54,203 bases of DNA. Origin: Pseudoalteromonas atlantica (GTDB taxonomy: Bacteria > Pseudomonadota > Gammaproteobacteria > Enterobacterales > Alteromonadaceae). Under the pieces are notes generated by a model. It was not told the DNA's origin. It saw nothing but the letters and a program-made list of their open reading frames with translations, and did not search any database. The DNA lies in assembly GCA_007988745.1 (NCBI GenBank), contig BJUT01000026.1, positions 1 to 54,203 on the forward strand. The letters are read 5' to 3'. Below, piece after piece: positions 17,553-28,053 of this stretch. The position numbers were made by a program, and so were the translations under genes. Every line of letters begins with the position of its first letter. The first letter of the stretch is position 1.

Positions 17553-19709
17553 TTATTGGTTTCGCTTGGCACTGTGAACACCTTCAATTTGATGCAGTTT
17601 AGACAAAACCCGGTTTGTGCCCGATAAATCATGCACTTCTATTTGCATAGTAAATACCGCTAACTGATCAGCCCCAACAGTATTAACGTTCATGTTGATC
17701 ACATTTACTTTTTCGTTAGCCAGTACAGAGCTAATATCGCGAATTAAACCTGAGCGATCGCTGGCTTCTATTTTTATACTTAGCGCATAAGAGCCGTTTA
17801 TTTCATCTGACCAACTAACCGATATAACACGCTCTGGGTGTTGCTCTTTTAAGTTGTTAAATGAATCGCAATCTTCGCGGTGCACCCCAATGCCACGGCC
17901 TTGTGTAATATAGCCAATTATTTTATCGCCAGGTACTGGGCGACAACACTTAGCAACGTGGCTCATTAAGCTGCCCACGCCATCCACCACAATGCCGTTT
18001 TTATCGCCAGTTACTTTACTTGGCGCTTTAAAACGAATAACGGGTTCTTCTTCAGTACGATCACTGACAAAGTTAAGCATTTGGTTTAAGCGAACATCGC
18101 CGGCACCAATGGCAACCATTAAGTCATCTAGTTCTTTAAAATTAAAGCGCTTAATGGCTGGGTCTAAATCTTTGTAGGTTAAATCTAGCTTTTGCAGTTC
18201 GTTATCAAGAATCTCTTTACCGGCGCTTAAGTTTTTATCGCGGTCGAGCTGTTTAAACCAATGATGGATTTTAGCCCTTGCACGCGACGATTTAATGTAA
18301 CCAAGCGATGGATTTAGCCAATCGCGGCTTGGATTAGGCTGCTTTTGCGTGAGAATTTCTACCTGATCGCCCGTTGATAGCTGATGTGTAAACGGCACTA
18401 TTTTGCCAAATACTTTAGCCCCTATACAGCGGTGCCCTACATTTGAGTGAATGTAGTAAGCAAAATCAAGCGGTGTAGCGCCAACAGGTAAATCGATAAT
18501 ATCGCCGCTTGGGGTAAATATATAAACGCGGTCTTCTACAACTTGGTTTTTAAGCTCTTCGGCTAAATCGCCCCCATCAACCACTTCTTCTTGCCATTGT
18601 AGTAATTTGCGCAACCAGCTAATTTTTTGCTCATAGCCTGAGCCACGCCCAGGTAAAGCGCCTTCTTTATACATCCAGTGCGCGGCTACGCCTAGCTCTG
18701 CATCTTGGTGCATTTCGCTGGTGCGTATTTGTATTTCAACGGTTTTCCCTTCAGGGCCAAATACCACGGTATGAATTGATTGATAGCCATTTTGTTTAGG
18801 TGTAGCAACGTAGTCGTCAAACTCTTTATTAAGGTGGCGCCAATTAGTGTGCACAATACCTAGCGCGCCGTAACAATCTTGCAGGCGCTCTACAACAATA
18901 CGCATTGCCCTAATATCAAACAGCTGATCAAACTCGTAGTTTTTTTGCTGCATTTTTTTATAAATGCTGTAAATGTGCTTAGGGCGACCATACACTTGCG
19001 CCTCAATACCGGCTTCGCTTAAGCGAGCTTTTACTTGCGCAACCATATCTTCCATATAGGCTTCACGGGCAAGGCGCTTGTCATCAAGTTGTTTAGCAAT
19101 GCTTTTATAGGTGTCGGGGTGTAAATACCTAAACGATAAATCTTCTAGTTCCCACTTAAGCTGCCCTATACCTAACCTGTTTGCTAACGGGGCAAAAATA
19201 TCGGCGGTTTCTTTAGCGGCAATAACACGCTCTTCTTCATCGCCATTTTTTACATTGCGTAAATGGCACACTTGCTCAGCAAGTTTAATCACCACAGCGC
19301 GCACATCTTCAACCATGGTAAGTAACATTTTACGAATGTTATCTACCTGCATAGTGCCTTTACCTTGGTGCGATAAAGTACTAATAGCAGCCATTTGCGC
19401 AACCCCTGTTAAAAGCATGGCTACATTTTTGCCAAGTTGTGCTTCTACGGTTTCAAGGTCTACTAAGTCATTTAAGTAGTAATGCGTGAGATACGCGGTT
19501 GCGAGAGATTCTGCATCTAAATTTAGCTCGGCTAAAATCTCGACCATTTCTATGGCCGTGTTTTGCCGTGCTTGGTTGTCACATGTAACACACAATGCTT
19601 GCGCTTTGTTTAGTAGCGTTATTTTCTCTTGCGATAACGCTAACTGTTTTAGGCTAGTAGCAAAGTCACCTTTGTCGTCCTGCTGATGTGATTGACGTGT
19701 AGCGACCAT
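17553..19709 (-). CDS. relA: (p)ppGpp synthetase RelA
   Basis: A 718-residue ribosome-associated synthetase of the stringent response. The pseudo-HD domain (about 30-190) lacks the HD pair of bifunctional RSH proteins. The synthetase domain (about 230-350) has RPKHIYSIYKKM, and Glu296-Phe-Asp-Asp (EFDD) in place of the RXKD of bifunctional enzymes, which marks it as a RelA-type monofunctional synthetase. A TGS domain follows (YIFTPSGDIIDLP), then the CCRPVPGDKI zinc-finger region and a C-terminal ACT/RRM domain. ATG 19709 has GGAGG upstream. It lies between rlmD and mazG as in E. coli, without mazEF. Confidence 0.96.
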   Translation of the reverse strand: MVATRQSHQQDDKGDFATSLKQLALSQEKITLLNKAQALCVTCDNQARQNTAIEMVEILAELNLDAESLATAYLTHYYLNDLVDLETVEAQLGKNVAMLLTGVAQMAAISTLSHQGKGTMQVDNIRKMLLTMVEDVRAVVIKLAEQVCHLRNVKNGDEEERVIAAKETADIFAPLANRLGIGQLKWELEDLSFRYLHPDTYKSIAKQLDDKRLAREAYMEDMVAQVKARLSEAGIEAQVYGRPKHIYSIYKKMQQKNYEFDQLFDIRAMRIVVERLQDCYGALGIVHTNWRHLNKEFDDYVATPKQNGYQSIHTVVFGPEGKTVEIQIRTSEMHQDAELGVAAHWMYKEGALPGRGSGYEQKISWLRKLLQWQEEVVDGGDLAEELKNQVVEDRVYIFTPSGDIIDLPVGATPLDFAYYIHSNVGHRCIGAKVFGKIVPFTHQLSTGDQVEILTQKQPNPSRDWLNPSLGYIKSSRARAKIHHWFKQLDRDKNLSAGKEILDNELQKLDLTYKDLDPAIKRFNFKELDDLMVAIGAGDVRLNQMLNFVSDRTEEEPVIRFKAPSKVTGDKNGIVVDGVGSLMSHVAKCCRPVPGDKIIGYITQGRGIGVHREDCDSFNNLKEQHPERVISVSWSDEINGSYALSIKIEASDRSGLIRDISSVLANEKVNVINMNVNTVGADQLAVFTMQIEVHDLSGTNRVLSKLHQIEGVHSAKRNQ

Positions 19710-19717
19710 AAAACGCT

Positions 19718-21043
19718 TTACCTCCGTTGAAATAACGCCATTGTTTCTATGTGTCCTGTATGTGGAAACATATTCATTAGCCCAGTTTTAGTAACTTCAA
19801 AGCCTGCTTGCGAAATAATTGCACTGTCACGGGCTAAAGTAACAGGATCGCAAGAGACATATAAAATGGTTTTAAACTGCTTTAAAGGTAGTTGCTCTAA
19901 AACAGCCATAGCACCTGTGCGAGAAGGGTCTAATACTAATACGTCTAGCGCCTTATTAAACCATTGTGCTGTTTCAATTTTTTGCGTTAAATCAAAACAA
20001 TGAAAGTGCGCATTAGTGATAGAGTTAGTTTGCGCATTTTGCGTCGCCATTGCAACCGCCGATGCAACCCCTTCTACTCCAATAACCGATTTAGCATGCT
20101 GGGCTAGCACTAATGAAAAGTTACCAATACCACAAAATAAATCCAATACTTGCTCGTTTCCTTGCAAGTTAAGCCAATTTACTGACTGAGCTAACATAGC
20201 TTGGTTAACTTCATCATTTACTTGAATAAAATTACCAAGGCCAAATTCAAATTTTAATTTAAACTTTTCTAAAAAATAATACGGCGTAGGCAAATGAGCC
20301 TGCTCTATAACATCGCTGTTGTCTTGCCAGGTAATTAACCACTGCTGTGCGTTTGCTGCTTCTTGTATATAGCTTTTGGCTTCATCTGGTATCGCTTTAG
20401 TATGGCGAATAACAATAAAGTTCCCAGCTTCGTTTTGGCACAACTGCAAATGACTTATACTGTGTAGCGCTTTGTATTGATTAATAAGCGTTTCAAAAAT
20501 ACTAAATACGTTAGTAAATGCCTTACTAAGCACATCACATTGCTCAATACTAATCACATTTTTAGAGCTAGGCGCACGATACCCAACTCGCATTTTTTTA
20601 GCGGCTTTATCATACATTACGGCAATACGGGCACTGCGTCTGTAATGAGTGGGCTTACTTAAAAGAGGCGCTTGCCAATTTAAGTCGCTTAATTTGGCAA
20701 ATTTTTGAAACAATTGCGTCACTGCATTTTGCTTTTCAACCACTTGCTGATTTATTTCTAGGTGCTGCAACTGGCAACCACCACAGTGATTATAATGCTG
20801 ACAAAAAGGCTGCGTGCGTGCATCGCTTGGATTAATAACCTTAACCAGCTTTGCACTACTGTATTTGGCCTTATCTTCAATTAGGGTTGCCGTTACTTTT
20901 TCATTCATTAAAGCGCCGCTTACAAAGCACACTTTATTATTGTGTTTGGCAACGCCCCGCCCTTGATGATCCATGGCCGTAATATTAAGTGTGAGTGTTT
21001 GCTGTTTAAGTGGTTTTTTCTTTGCTTTAAAAATTTGCGCCAT
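19718..21043 (-). CDS. rlmD: 23S rRNA (uracil-1939-C5) methyltransferase RlmD
   Basis: A 441-residue SAM-dependent RNA methyltransferase. A TRAM-type N-terminal domain (about 15-70) is followed by the iron-sulfur cluster cysteines CQHYNHCGGC (Cys81, 87 and 90, with a later fourth Cys near IEQCDVL). The methyltransferase domain shows DLFCGIGNFSLVLA and the catalytic Cys in YVSCDPVTLARD. The ATG at 21043 has AAGG upstream. It lies 8 bases upstream of relA in the same direction and is divergent from barA. Confidence 0.95.
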   Translation of the reverse strand: MAQIFKAKKKPLKQQTLTLNITAMDHQGRGVAKHNNKVCFVSGALMNEKVTATLIEDKAKYSSAKLVKVINPSDARTQPFCQHYNHCGGCQLQHLEINQQVVEKQNAVTQLFQKFAKLSDLNWQAPLLSKPTHYRRSARIAVMYDKAAKKMRVGYRAPSSKNVISIEQCDVLSKAFTNVFSIFETLINQYKALHSISHLQLCQNEAGNFIVIRHTKAIPDEAKSYIQEAANAQQWLITWQDNSDVIEQAHLPTPYYFLEKFKLKFEFGLGNFIQVNDEVNQAMLAQSVNWLNLQGNEQVLDLFCGIGNFSLVLAQHAKSVIGVEGVASAVAMATQNAQTNSITNAHFHCFDLTQKIETAQWFNKALDVLVLDPSRTGAMAVLEQLPLKQFKTILYVSCDPVTLARDSAIISQAGFEVTKTGLMNMFPHTGHIETMALFQRR

Positions 21044-21103
21044 GCGGCATTACCTTAAATTTTGTATTACGTATAAGCAAATCAGATGCTTTGAGAATAG
21101 CCG

Positions 21104-23929
21104 ATGAACCGTATATACTCGATCCATACTAATAATGATAATAACGCTTCCATTATGACCAAATTAGGCTTACGTGATTCTGTTTTAACCTTAACCTTGA
21201 TCCCCACAGTGATCATTGGTTTGTTACTTGGCGGCTATTTTACAATAAATCGTTACATTGAGCTTGATGAAATTTTATATCAGCAAGGCAGCTCAATATC
21301 TGAACCCTTAGCAATTGCTTTAGAGCAGCCTTTACTTGAAAAAAATAAAAAGCTGCTCAACCGTCTGATTAGTTACACACACAATAAGCACTCCCCAACC
21401 ATTAAATCGATTGCTATTTTTGATACCAGCAATCAGCTTATTATGACCAGCAACTATCATCGCTCGTTTGATGAACTAACTCAAAAAGAACAAATTGAAA
21501 ATCTTCACACAACAAAAATTAATAAATCAGAAGAGTTAATCACGTTCTATACTCCAATTTTTAATCACTCTGCGCCGGTATCAAAATGGGATATTAATGA
21601 TTTTCAAACCCCGCTTGGCACCGTTATTTTACAACTTAATAAAGACCAAGCGATTATAGGCCAGCAGCGAGCGGTTTTAATTAGCGGCATTGTTATTTTA
21701 TTTTCAATAATATTGGCATCTATTTTAGCGCTTAAGCTTAGCCGTATGTTTATGAACCCGCTTAATAAGTTAGTACTTGCCACCGACAAACTAGTTGAAG
21801 GTAAAAGAGACACGGGTTTAAACGACACCATGATGGGCGAATTTGAACTTTTGCGTGAAGGGCTTAATACCATTGCCCACACTATGGTTATGCAAAAAGA
21901 CGAAATGCAGAAAAATATTGATCAAGCCACGAGTGATTACCGCGAAACCCTAGAGCAATACGAAACCTCAAATATTCAGCTAACCATGGCCAAAAAAGAG
22001 GCGCAAGATGCTAACCGCGTTAAGTCCGACTTTTTAGCTAAAATGAGTCACGAGTTACGCACCCCACTTAATGGGGTTATTGGCTTTACGCGCCAATTGT
22101 ATAAAACACCTTTAAATAAACATCAAAAAGACTATCTCGATACCATAGAACTTTCTGCCAATAGCTTATTGACGATTATTAGCGATATTTTAGATTTTTC
22201 TAAACTTGAAGCGGGCGCAATGGAGCTTGAATCAATCCAGTTTCAACTGCGCGATAGCGTAAACGAAGTTATGACATTATTAGCTCCCTCGGCGCATGAA
22301 AAACAACTAGAGCTATCTATTTATATCAACCCACAAGTGCCTGATGATTTAACCGGTGACCCCACTCGCCTTAAACAAGTACTCATTAACTTGTTAAGTA
22401 ATGCCATTAAGTTTACTGAAAAAGGCTCTATAAAAGTTGATATAAGCTACCGCTTATTAGATGAAGACCGCGCCTCTATTTTAGTATCAGTAACCGATAC
22501 CGGTGTGGGTATTCCAATGGATAAGCAAGATGCGTTATTTACTGCATTTGGCCAAGCAGATTCCTCCATTACCCGAAAATTTGGCGGCACTGGTTTAGGT
22601 CTCATTATTACCAAACACATTGTAGAGGCTATGAATGGCCGAATAACGCTAAATTCAGCCCCGGGAAGCGGCACCTGTTTTACCTTTAATGGTGTGTTTA
22701 GGTTGCCTGATCATACCTTTAGTAACGACTTACCTTCTAAATCACTTATTGGTAAACGCATATTATACCTAGAGCCACACGAGCATACGCACCACTCAGT
22801 GCTTTCTGTATTAAACGAGTGGGAAGCGGTTGTAACCGCCTGTTTTAATGAAGCAGCGTTTTTAGACGCCATCAAACATAAAATGTTTAAGTACGATATT
22901 TGTATCATTGGTGATATGACATCGGTAGATGATATGCAGCGACTTAAGAGCTATGTGAATATGGTTCGCGAGTCGTGCGATTATTTATACCTTATGCTCA
23001 ATACTGTATCGCATAATATGCGCGAAGCGTTTATTGGCAGCGGCGCCGATGCGTGCTTAAGTAAGCCGCTTAATCATCGTAAATTATGTGAAGTACTGGC
23101 TGCGCCTTATCGCCTTGATCATCCAACCTTAAATATTGAGCCAAGCGACCAAACATTATTGCCATTAAAAGTACTGGTGGTAGATGACAACGATGCAAAC
23201 TTAAAACTTATTTGCACCTTGTTAAAAGAGCAAGTTGAATTTATAGACACCGCTTATAATGGCTCGCAAGCCTACAGCTTAAGTAAAAGCCATAAGTACG
23301 ATGTTATTTTTATGGACATACAAATGCCGATTATGGATGGCATTACCGCGTGTAAACTTATTAAGGAGTCTTCTTTAAACGAAGACACACCTATTATTGC
23401 GGTAACCGCGCATGCACTGCACAGTGAAAAAGAGCAGCTATTAAAAGATGGCTTTAAAGGCTATTTAACTAAGCCTATTGATGAGGACATGCTGAGCCAA
23501 ATTATTTGCGATCATAGTCCGCAATCGCCCGTAAGCCGCGACAAAATTAAAAGTGTAACGTCGCAAAGCCCAGCTCCATTTGAAAGTGACTGCTTAGATT
23601 GGTCGCTTGCGCTACAACGTGCAGGGGGCAAAGGTGAGCTGGCGCTGGAAATGCTCAATATGCTATTACAAAGTGTGCCAGAGACACTCTCGCAGCTCAA
23701 CGAAGCTATTGAGCAAAACGATTGCCAAACGGTATTAAGTGTTATCCACAAATTCCATGGCGCGTGCTGTTATACCGGTGTGCCTAAGCTTAAATCACTG
23801 GCAGAAACCATAGAAACCTCACTTAAAAGTGAGTGCGTGCTAGATAACGTTGAGCCTGAACTATTTGAGCTTCAGGATGAGCTGGAAAACCTCATGGCAG
23901 ATGCAAGTGTTACCGAGCATCAACGCTAA
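21104..23929 (+). CDS. barA: Hybrid sensor histidine kinase BarA
   Basis: A 941-residue inner-membrane tripartite kinase of the BarA/GacS family; it phosphorylates UvrY/GacA to switch on the Csr small RNAs. Membrane helices at about 26-47 and 190-212 enclose a periplasmic sensor; HAMP follows. The phosphoacceptor is His316 (KMSHELRTPLNGVIGF). The ATPase has NLLSNAIKFTEKG and FGGTGLGL. A degenerate receiver (about 550-665) lacks the phosphoaspartate motif; the active receiver has Asp738 in FMDIQMPIMDG; the Hpt domain has His882 (IHKFHGACCYTG). ATG 21104 has a weak GAGAAT site, and ATG 21155 is the shorter alternative that better matches the E. coli N-terminus. Divergent from rlmD. Confidence 0.93.
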   Translation: MNRIYSIHTNNDNNASIMTKLGLRDSVLTLTLIPTVIIGLLLGGYFTINRYIELDEILYQQGSSISEPLAIALEQPLLEKNKKLLNRLISYTHNKHSPTIKSIAIFDTSNQLIMTSNYHRSFDELTQKEQIENLHTTKINKSEELITFYTPIFNHSAPVSKWDINDFQTPLGTVILQLNKDQAIIGQQRAVLISGIVILFSIILASILALKLSRMFMNPLNKLVLATDKLVEGKRDTGLNDTMMGEFELLREGLNTIAHTMVMQKDEMQKNIDQATSDYRETLEQYETSNIQLTMAKKEAQDANRVKSDFLAKMSHELRTPLNGVIGFTRQLYKTPLNKHQKDYLDTIELSANSLLTIISDILDFSKLEAGAMELESIQFQLRDSVNEVMTLLAPSAHEKQLELSIYINPQVPDDLTGDPTRLKQVLINLLSNAIKFTEKGSIKVDISYRLLDEDRASILVSVTDTGVGIPMDKQDALFTAFGQADSSITRKFGGTGLGLIITKHIVEAMNGRITLNSAPGSGTCFTFNGVFRLPDHTFSNDLPSKSLIGKRILYLEPHEHTHHSVLSVLNEWEAVVTACFNEAAFLDAIKHKMFKYDICIIGDMTSVDDMQRLKSYVNMVRESCDYLYLMLNTVSHNMREAFIGSGADACLSKPLNHRKLCEVLAAPYRLDHPTLNIEPSDQTLLPLKVLVVDDNDANLKLICTLLKEQVEFIDTAYNGSQAYSLSKSHKYDVIFMDIQMPIMDGITACKLIKESSLNEDTPIIAVTAHALHSEKEQLLKDGFKGYLTKPIDEDMLSQIICDHSPQSPVSRDKIKSVTSQSPAPFESDCLDWSLALQRAGGKGELALEMLNMLLQSVPETLSQLNEAIEQNDCQTVLSVIHKFHGACCYTGVPKLKSLAETIETSLKSECVLDNVEPELFELQDELENLMADASVTEHQR

Positions 23930-23943
23930 AAAACACGTAATAA

Positions 23944-23966
23944 AAAAGCGCAGTAAATGCGCTTTT
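23944..23966. terminator. Bidirectional terminator between barA and pdxJ
   Basis: AAAAGCGCA (23944-23952) and TGCGCTTTT (23958-23966) with a GTAAA loop. It follows the barA stop by 14 bases; A and T runs on both sides allow it to serve convergent pdxJ as well, although the repeat at 23977 lies between. Confidence 0.8.
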
Positions 23967-23976
23967 AACAGGTTTT

Positions 23977-24016
23977 GATACCATTTTACTTAATTAAGTA
24001 TTTCTATGAAATGGTG
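23977..24016. repeat. Short copy of the ATACCA palindromic repeat
   Basis: GATACCATTT (23977-23986) and AAATGGTGCC (24007-24016) are inverted arms around TACTTAATTAAGTATTTC. The inner block TTAATTAAG is shared with the copies at 4475 and 51042. This copy has lost most of the interior. Confidence 0.6.
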
Positions 24017-24033
24017 CCACCATGGGGTTAAAT

Positions 24034-24765
24034 TTATAACCTTGCCTCAATCATGAGGCGTTTCATGTCGCGTACTGCTTTTTCAAGGCCATCAATAGCT
24101 GCGCGCGCAATAATAGCGTGGCCAATGTTAAGCTCATAAATTTCAGGCATTGCAGCAATTGGTTTTACGTTATGATAATGAAGGCCATGCCCTGCATTTA
24201 CTATTAAGCCTAAGCTCGCCGCGTATTTTACACCCTCTCGTATGTGCTCAAGCTCTTTGTGTAAATCTTCATCATTAGTGGCATCTGCATACGCGCCGGT
24301 ATGAATTTCTACATACGGTGCACCACACGCTTTAGCTGCATCTAACTGTGCTTTATCGGCGTCAATAAATAATGACACTTTAATACCCGCATCAGTCAGT
24401 GTTTTAGTGGCCGCTTTAATTTTATCTACATTAGCGGCCACATCTAGGCCGCCTTCGGTCGTAAGCTCTTCACGTTTTTCAGGTACTAAACATACGTACT
24501 CAGGCTTTACTTCAAGGGCAATATTAATCATTTCATCTGTAACCGCTGTTTCAAGATTCATACGCGTTTGAATTGTTTTAGCCATTACGTATACATCGCG
24601 GTCTTGAATATGGCGACGGTCTTCACGCAAATGAATAGTAATACCATCTGCACCGGCGTGCTCTGCCACACTGGCTGCATGTGCTGGGTCTGGGTATGAT
24701 GTACCACGCGCTTGGCGAAGCGTTGCAATATGATCAACGTTTACGCCTAAAAGAATGTCTTTCAT
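24034..24765 (-). CDS. pdxJ: Pyridoxine 5'-phosphate synthase
   Basis: A 243-residue TIM-barrel enzyme that condenses 3-amino-2-oxopropyl phosphate with deoxyxylulose phosphate to give pyridoxine 5'-phosphate. It begins [20 protein letters not shown], the family N-terminus with the substrate-binding NxDH, and contains [30 protein letters not shown] and [12 protein letters not shown] (late His pair). Length matches the family (about 243). It is the last gene of the lepB-rnc-era-recO-pdxJ run, 21 bases after recO, as in other gammaproteobacteria. Confidence 0.96.
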   Translation of the reverse strand: MKDILLGVNVDHIATLRQARGTSYPDPAHAASVAEHAGADGITIHLREDRRHIQDRDVYVMAKTIQTRMNLETAVTDEMINIALEVKPEYVCLVPEKREELTTEGGLDVAANVDKIKAATKTLTDAGIKVSLFIDADKAQLDAAKACGAPYVEIHTGAYADATNDEDLHKELEHIREGVKYAASLGLIVNAGHGLHYHNVKPIAAMPEIYELNIGHAIIARAAIDGLEKAVRDMKRLMIEARL

Positions 24766-24786
24766 TTTGTTACCTGTAAAATATGT

Positions 24787-25479
24787 TTATTGAGAGGCCA
24801 TAAATAATTCACGGCTTTTTAATGGTTTATTACCCAGTAAAGGTTTTAGTAAATAACGGCTTAATTGTTTTGCCATATAGAGTACATCGCTTTGGCTAAA
24901 ATCATGATTAGCAATCGCTTTGAGCTGCGCGCCGCTAAACCCTGAGCGTGTATCTTGTTGCATCAAAAAACCCAACTCAGGAAAGTAACTATACGTTTGT
25001 CTTTCATCAATTGGCTCACCACTGGCATCAAAGCTAAAGTCGACGCCATAGCCCAACAACTCTAATAATTGAAATTCGTATGAGCGCAGCACCGATTGTA
25101 AATCGACATCGCTATTTAAGTTCTCTAGGTGAGTTTTGTAGAGCTCAAACACTTGTTCAAGTGGCTCGTTTACCGGCACAATGCGGTTAGTCAGCTCATT
25201 TAAATAAAAGCCACAGTAAAGCTTATCCTTTGTTAAATATAAAGGATTACCATGTAGCTCAAATTTATTAATGTATTTTAAATCGTACTTGCCACTGTAA
25301 TGAACAAGCAGTGCCTGGAAAGGCTGTAATTGTGCTTTGTGTTTAGTGGCCTGGCGACCACTCACTCTGGCTAGCATTCTAAGCTGGCCTACGCCTTCTA
25401 CCAGCATATCGAGCATTACTTGGGAGTCGCTATAAGGACGCCGATGTAATAGGTACGCTGTGTAGAAGTCGCTATCCAT
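24787..25479 (-). CDS. recO: DNA repair protein RecO
   Basis: A 230-residue RecF-pathway mediator that helps RecA load onto SSB-coated single strands. The N-terminal OB fold has AYLLHRRPYSDSQVMLD, then the ARVSGRQATKHKAQLQPF block, and an all-alpha C-terminal half follows. Four-cysteine zinc sites seen in some RecO proteins are absent, as in other gammaproteobacterial members. It lies 20 bases downstream of era. Confidence 0.94.
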   Translation of the reverse strand: MDSDFYTAYLLHRRPYSDSQVMLDMLVEGVGQLRMLARVSGRQATKHKAQLQPFQALLVHYSGKYDLKYINKFELHGNPLYLTKDKLYCGFYLNELTNRIVPVNEPLEQVFELYKTHLENLNSDVDLQSVLRSYEFQLLELLGYGVDFSFDASGEPIDERQTYSYFPELGFLMQQDTRSGFSGAQLKAIANHDFSQSDVLYMAKQLSRYLLKPLLGNKPLKSRELFMASQ

Positions 25480-25499
25480 ATTAGTTGGTTAAATGCAGG

Positions 25500-26432
25500 T
25501 TAATCTTCGCCATAGCCTAAACTTCTTAAGGCACGCTCATCATCTGCCCAACCCGATTTAACTTTAACCCAAAGCTCTAAAAACACTTTGTTATCGAGCA
25601 TTTCTTCAAGGTCTTTACGGGCTTCACGGCCAATCACTTTAAGCTTTTCGCCTTTGTTACCTATTACCATGCGTTTTTGGGTTTCACGCTCAACAAGAAT
25701 TAACCCGTTGATATGCCAAACACCGTTTTCTTGCCATTTAAACTGCTCAATTTCTACAGTAACAGAATACGGCAGCTCTTCGCCCATAAAGCGCATTAGC
25801 TTTTCACGAATAACTTCTGCCGCCATAAAACGCATTGAGCGGTCGGTTACATAGTCATCAGGAAAGTAAAATTCGCACGGTGGTAAGCGTTTAGTCACTT
25901 CGGCTTTAATTAAATCAACGTTTTTGCCTTGTGTTGCCGATACCGGCATAATGCCCACAAAATCAAATTTGTCGCCAAGCATCTTCATATGCGGTAATAC
26001 TAAGTCGCGGTCTTTTACTTGGTCTATTTTATTAATAACAAGTAAAACGGGCTTACCACTTTGCGATACTTTAGTAAGTACCATTTCGTCATCGGCATTC
26101 CAGTGAGTGCCCTCAACAACAAAAATAATAAGCTCTACATCACCAATTGAGCTCGATGCAGCACGGTTCATTAAGCGGTTAATAGCGCGCTTTTCTTCAA
26201 CGTGTAAGCCCGGCGTATCAATATAAACAGCTTGGTGTTGCCCTTCTGTATGAATACCCATAATACGGTGGCGAGTTGTTTGTGGCTTGCGCGAGGTAAT
26301 ACTTACTTTTTGCTCAATGATTTCATTAAGTAATGTTGATTTACCTACATTAGGGCGGCCAACAATGGCAACCATGCCACAAAACGTATCAATATCACCT
26401 TCATGAGGCTGTATTAAGGTATCAAGATTCAT
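25500..26432 (-). CDS. era: GTPase Era
   Basis: A 310-residue GTPase for 16S rRNA maturation and 30S assembly. The G motifs are [16 protein letters not shown] (G1), DTPGLHVEE (G3) and NKID (G4). The KH domain at the C-terminus has [18 protein letters not shown] with the GNKG loop. The ATG at 26432 overlaps the end of rnc by 11 bases, so the two are translationally coupled as in E. coli. Confidence 0.97.
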   Translation of the reverse strand: MNLDTLIQPHEGDIDTFCGMVAIVGRPNVGKSTLLNEIIEQKVSITSRKPQTTRHRIMGIHTEGQHQAVYIDTPGLHVEEKRAINRLMNRAASSSIGDVELIIFVVEGTHWNADDEMVLTKVSQSGKPVLLVINKIDQVKDRDLVLPHMKMLGDKFDFVGIMPVSATQGKNVDLIKAEVTKRLPPCEFYFPDDYVTDRSMRFMAAEVIREKLMRFMGEELPYSVTVEIEQFKWQENGVWHINGLILVERETQKRMVIGNKGEKLKVIGREARKDLEEMLDNKVFLELWVKVKSGWADDERALRSLGYGED

Positions 26433-27099
26433 TTTTTAGTATCTTCAATGCTTTTTCGGCAGCTTTTTGTTCGGCTTTACGGCGCGAGCTACCAACAGAA
26501 ATAATGCTATCCATACCTTCAACTATACATTCAACCGTGAACGTTTGATTGTGCGCTTGACCTTTGGTATCAACAACGGTGTAGCCCGGTAGAGATAACT
26601 TACGCGCTTGTAAATACTCTTGCAGCAGGGTCTTAGGATCTTTTTGATTAAGCCCTGGTGAAATAGCATCAAGTCGAGATTCGTACCACGCTAAAATTAG
26701 CTCGCCACAGCGGTCTATGTTTGAGTCTAAAAACACAGCCCCTATAATGGCTTCTACAGCATCAGCTAATGTTGATTCACGACGAAAACCACCGCTTTTT
26801 AACTCACCCGGCCCAAGGCGCAAGTAGTCACCTAAACCAAACTCTAGCCCAAATTCAGCAAGTGTTTGGCCACGCACAAGCGTAGAGCGCATACGGCTTA
26901 AATCGCCTTCACGCGCTTTTGGAAATTTGTCGTACAAAGCATTGGCAATAACAAAGCTCAAAATTGAATCGCCTAAAAACTCTAAGCGTTCGTTGTGCTG
27001 ACCTTTATGACTGCGGTGCGTCATTGCCTGCTCAAGTAAACCTTGATCAGCAAATTCGTAGCCAATTCGTTTATATAATTCTGTTACATTTTTTTTCAT
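26422..27099 (-). CDS. rnc: Ribonuclease III
   Basis: A 225-residue double-stranded RNA endonuclease that processes rRNA and structured mRNAs. The signature [11 protein letters not shown] (residues 38-48) carries the catalytic acids; the second catalytic pair is in [15 protein letters not shown]. The C-terminal double-strand RNA-binding domain (about 155-222) has [13 protein letters not shown] and [15 protein letters not shown]. It ends inside era and begins 3 bases after lepB, so it is one transcript. Confidence 0.97.
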   Translation of the reverse strand: MKKNVTELYKRIGYEFADQGLLEQAMTHRSHKGQHNERLEFLGDSILSFVIANALYDKFPKAREGDLSRMRSTLVRGQTLAEFGLEFGLGDYLRLGPGELKSGGFRRESTLADAVEAIIGAVFLDSNIDRCGELILAWYESRLDAISPGLNQKDPKTLLQEYLQARKLSLPGYTVVDTKGQAHNQTFTVECIVEGMDSIISVGSSRRKAEQKAAEKALKILKNES

Positions 27100-27101
27100 T
27101 G

Positions 27102-28037
27102 TTACTGAATATTACCTAGGCGTTCAAAACGAACACCAGTTGGAACCCATCCTGGTAAAACATCATCTGGGCCATTCTCAAATTCAAAACTCATCCATAT
27201 AAAGACAGCTTTACCCACCAAGTTTTCTTTTGGTACAAAGCCCCAAAAGCGACTATCTTGGCTGTTGTCGCGGTTATCACCCATCATAAAATAATGATCA
27301 GCTGGTACAGTCCATTCATCCGAAGGAGTCCCTGGTTGCTGATAGTAACGCCCTTTACGTTCAGGTGCGCGTGGGTTGATTAAAATGTCGTGCTTGAGTG
27401 TTGTTAAATCTTCATTTACTCGCGCAAGCGACATTTGGCCTTGTTTAAACTCATTATCGTTAATTAATTTAAAATCAATTTTATTAAACTCATTACAAAG
27501 TAGGTCACCCTGCTTGGTCTCGCCTTCTTTACAATTAGGTTGAATATATAAACGCTTATCACGATAAACAATTTTATCGCCCGGTAAACCAATAGCACGT
27601 TTTATATAATCTACTCGCTCATCTAACGGGTATTTAAAAACAACAATATCGCCGCGTTCAGGCTCGCCTACATCTACAAGCTGGCTACGCCATACCGGGT
27701 CTTTAATCCCGTACGAGTACTTTTGTACTAAAATAAAGTCGCCCACCAACAGGGTTGGCATCATTGAACCTGACGGTATTTGAAAAGGCTCAAAAATAAA
27801 CGACCTAAAAATAGTAATAGCTGCAATCATCGGAAAAATCGATTTTGCAGTTTCTGTAATTGCCGGCTCAGGTGCAATTAACGCCGCTGTTTCTTCATCA
27901 AGCTGGCCACCGGCAGATGTTTGGGCAAGCGCCAAACGCTCTTGCCTTTTTGGCGCATACATTAGGTGGTCAATTAACCATATTAAACCTGAGCCTAACG
28001 TTAATAACACCAATAAAACTGAGAAATAACCAGCCAT
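27102..28037 (-). CDS. lepB: Signal peptidase I
   Basis: A 311-residue inner-membrane protease that cleaves signal peptides from exported proteins. Membrane segments lie at about 2-24 and 66-85. The Ser-Lys dyad is seen in [14 protein letters not shown] (Ser) and [13 protein letters not shown] (Lys), with the [12 protein letters not shown] block near residue 250. It lies between lepA and rnc in the usual order. The ATG at 28037 is the frame start and fits the family N-terminus. Confidence 0.96.
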   Translation of the reverse strand: MAGYFSVLLVLLTLGSGLIWLIDHLMYAPKRQERLALAQTSAGGQLDEETAALIAPEPAITETAKSIFPMIAAITIFRSFIFEPFQIPSGSMMPTLLVGDFILVQKYSYGIKDPVWRSQLVDVGEPERGDIVVFKYPLDERVDYIKRAIGLPGDKIVYRDKRLYIQPNCKEGETKQGDLLCNEFNKIDFKLINDNEFKQGQMSLARVNEDLTTLKHDILINPRAPERKGRYYQQPGTPSDEWTVPADHYFMMGDNRDNSQDSRFWGFVPKENLVGKAVFIWMSFEFENGPDDVLPGWVPTGVRFERLGNIQ

Positions 28038-28053
28038 CTATAATCCTTTGTTT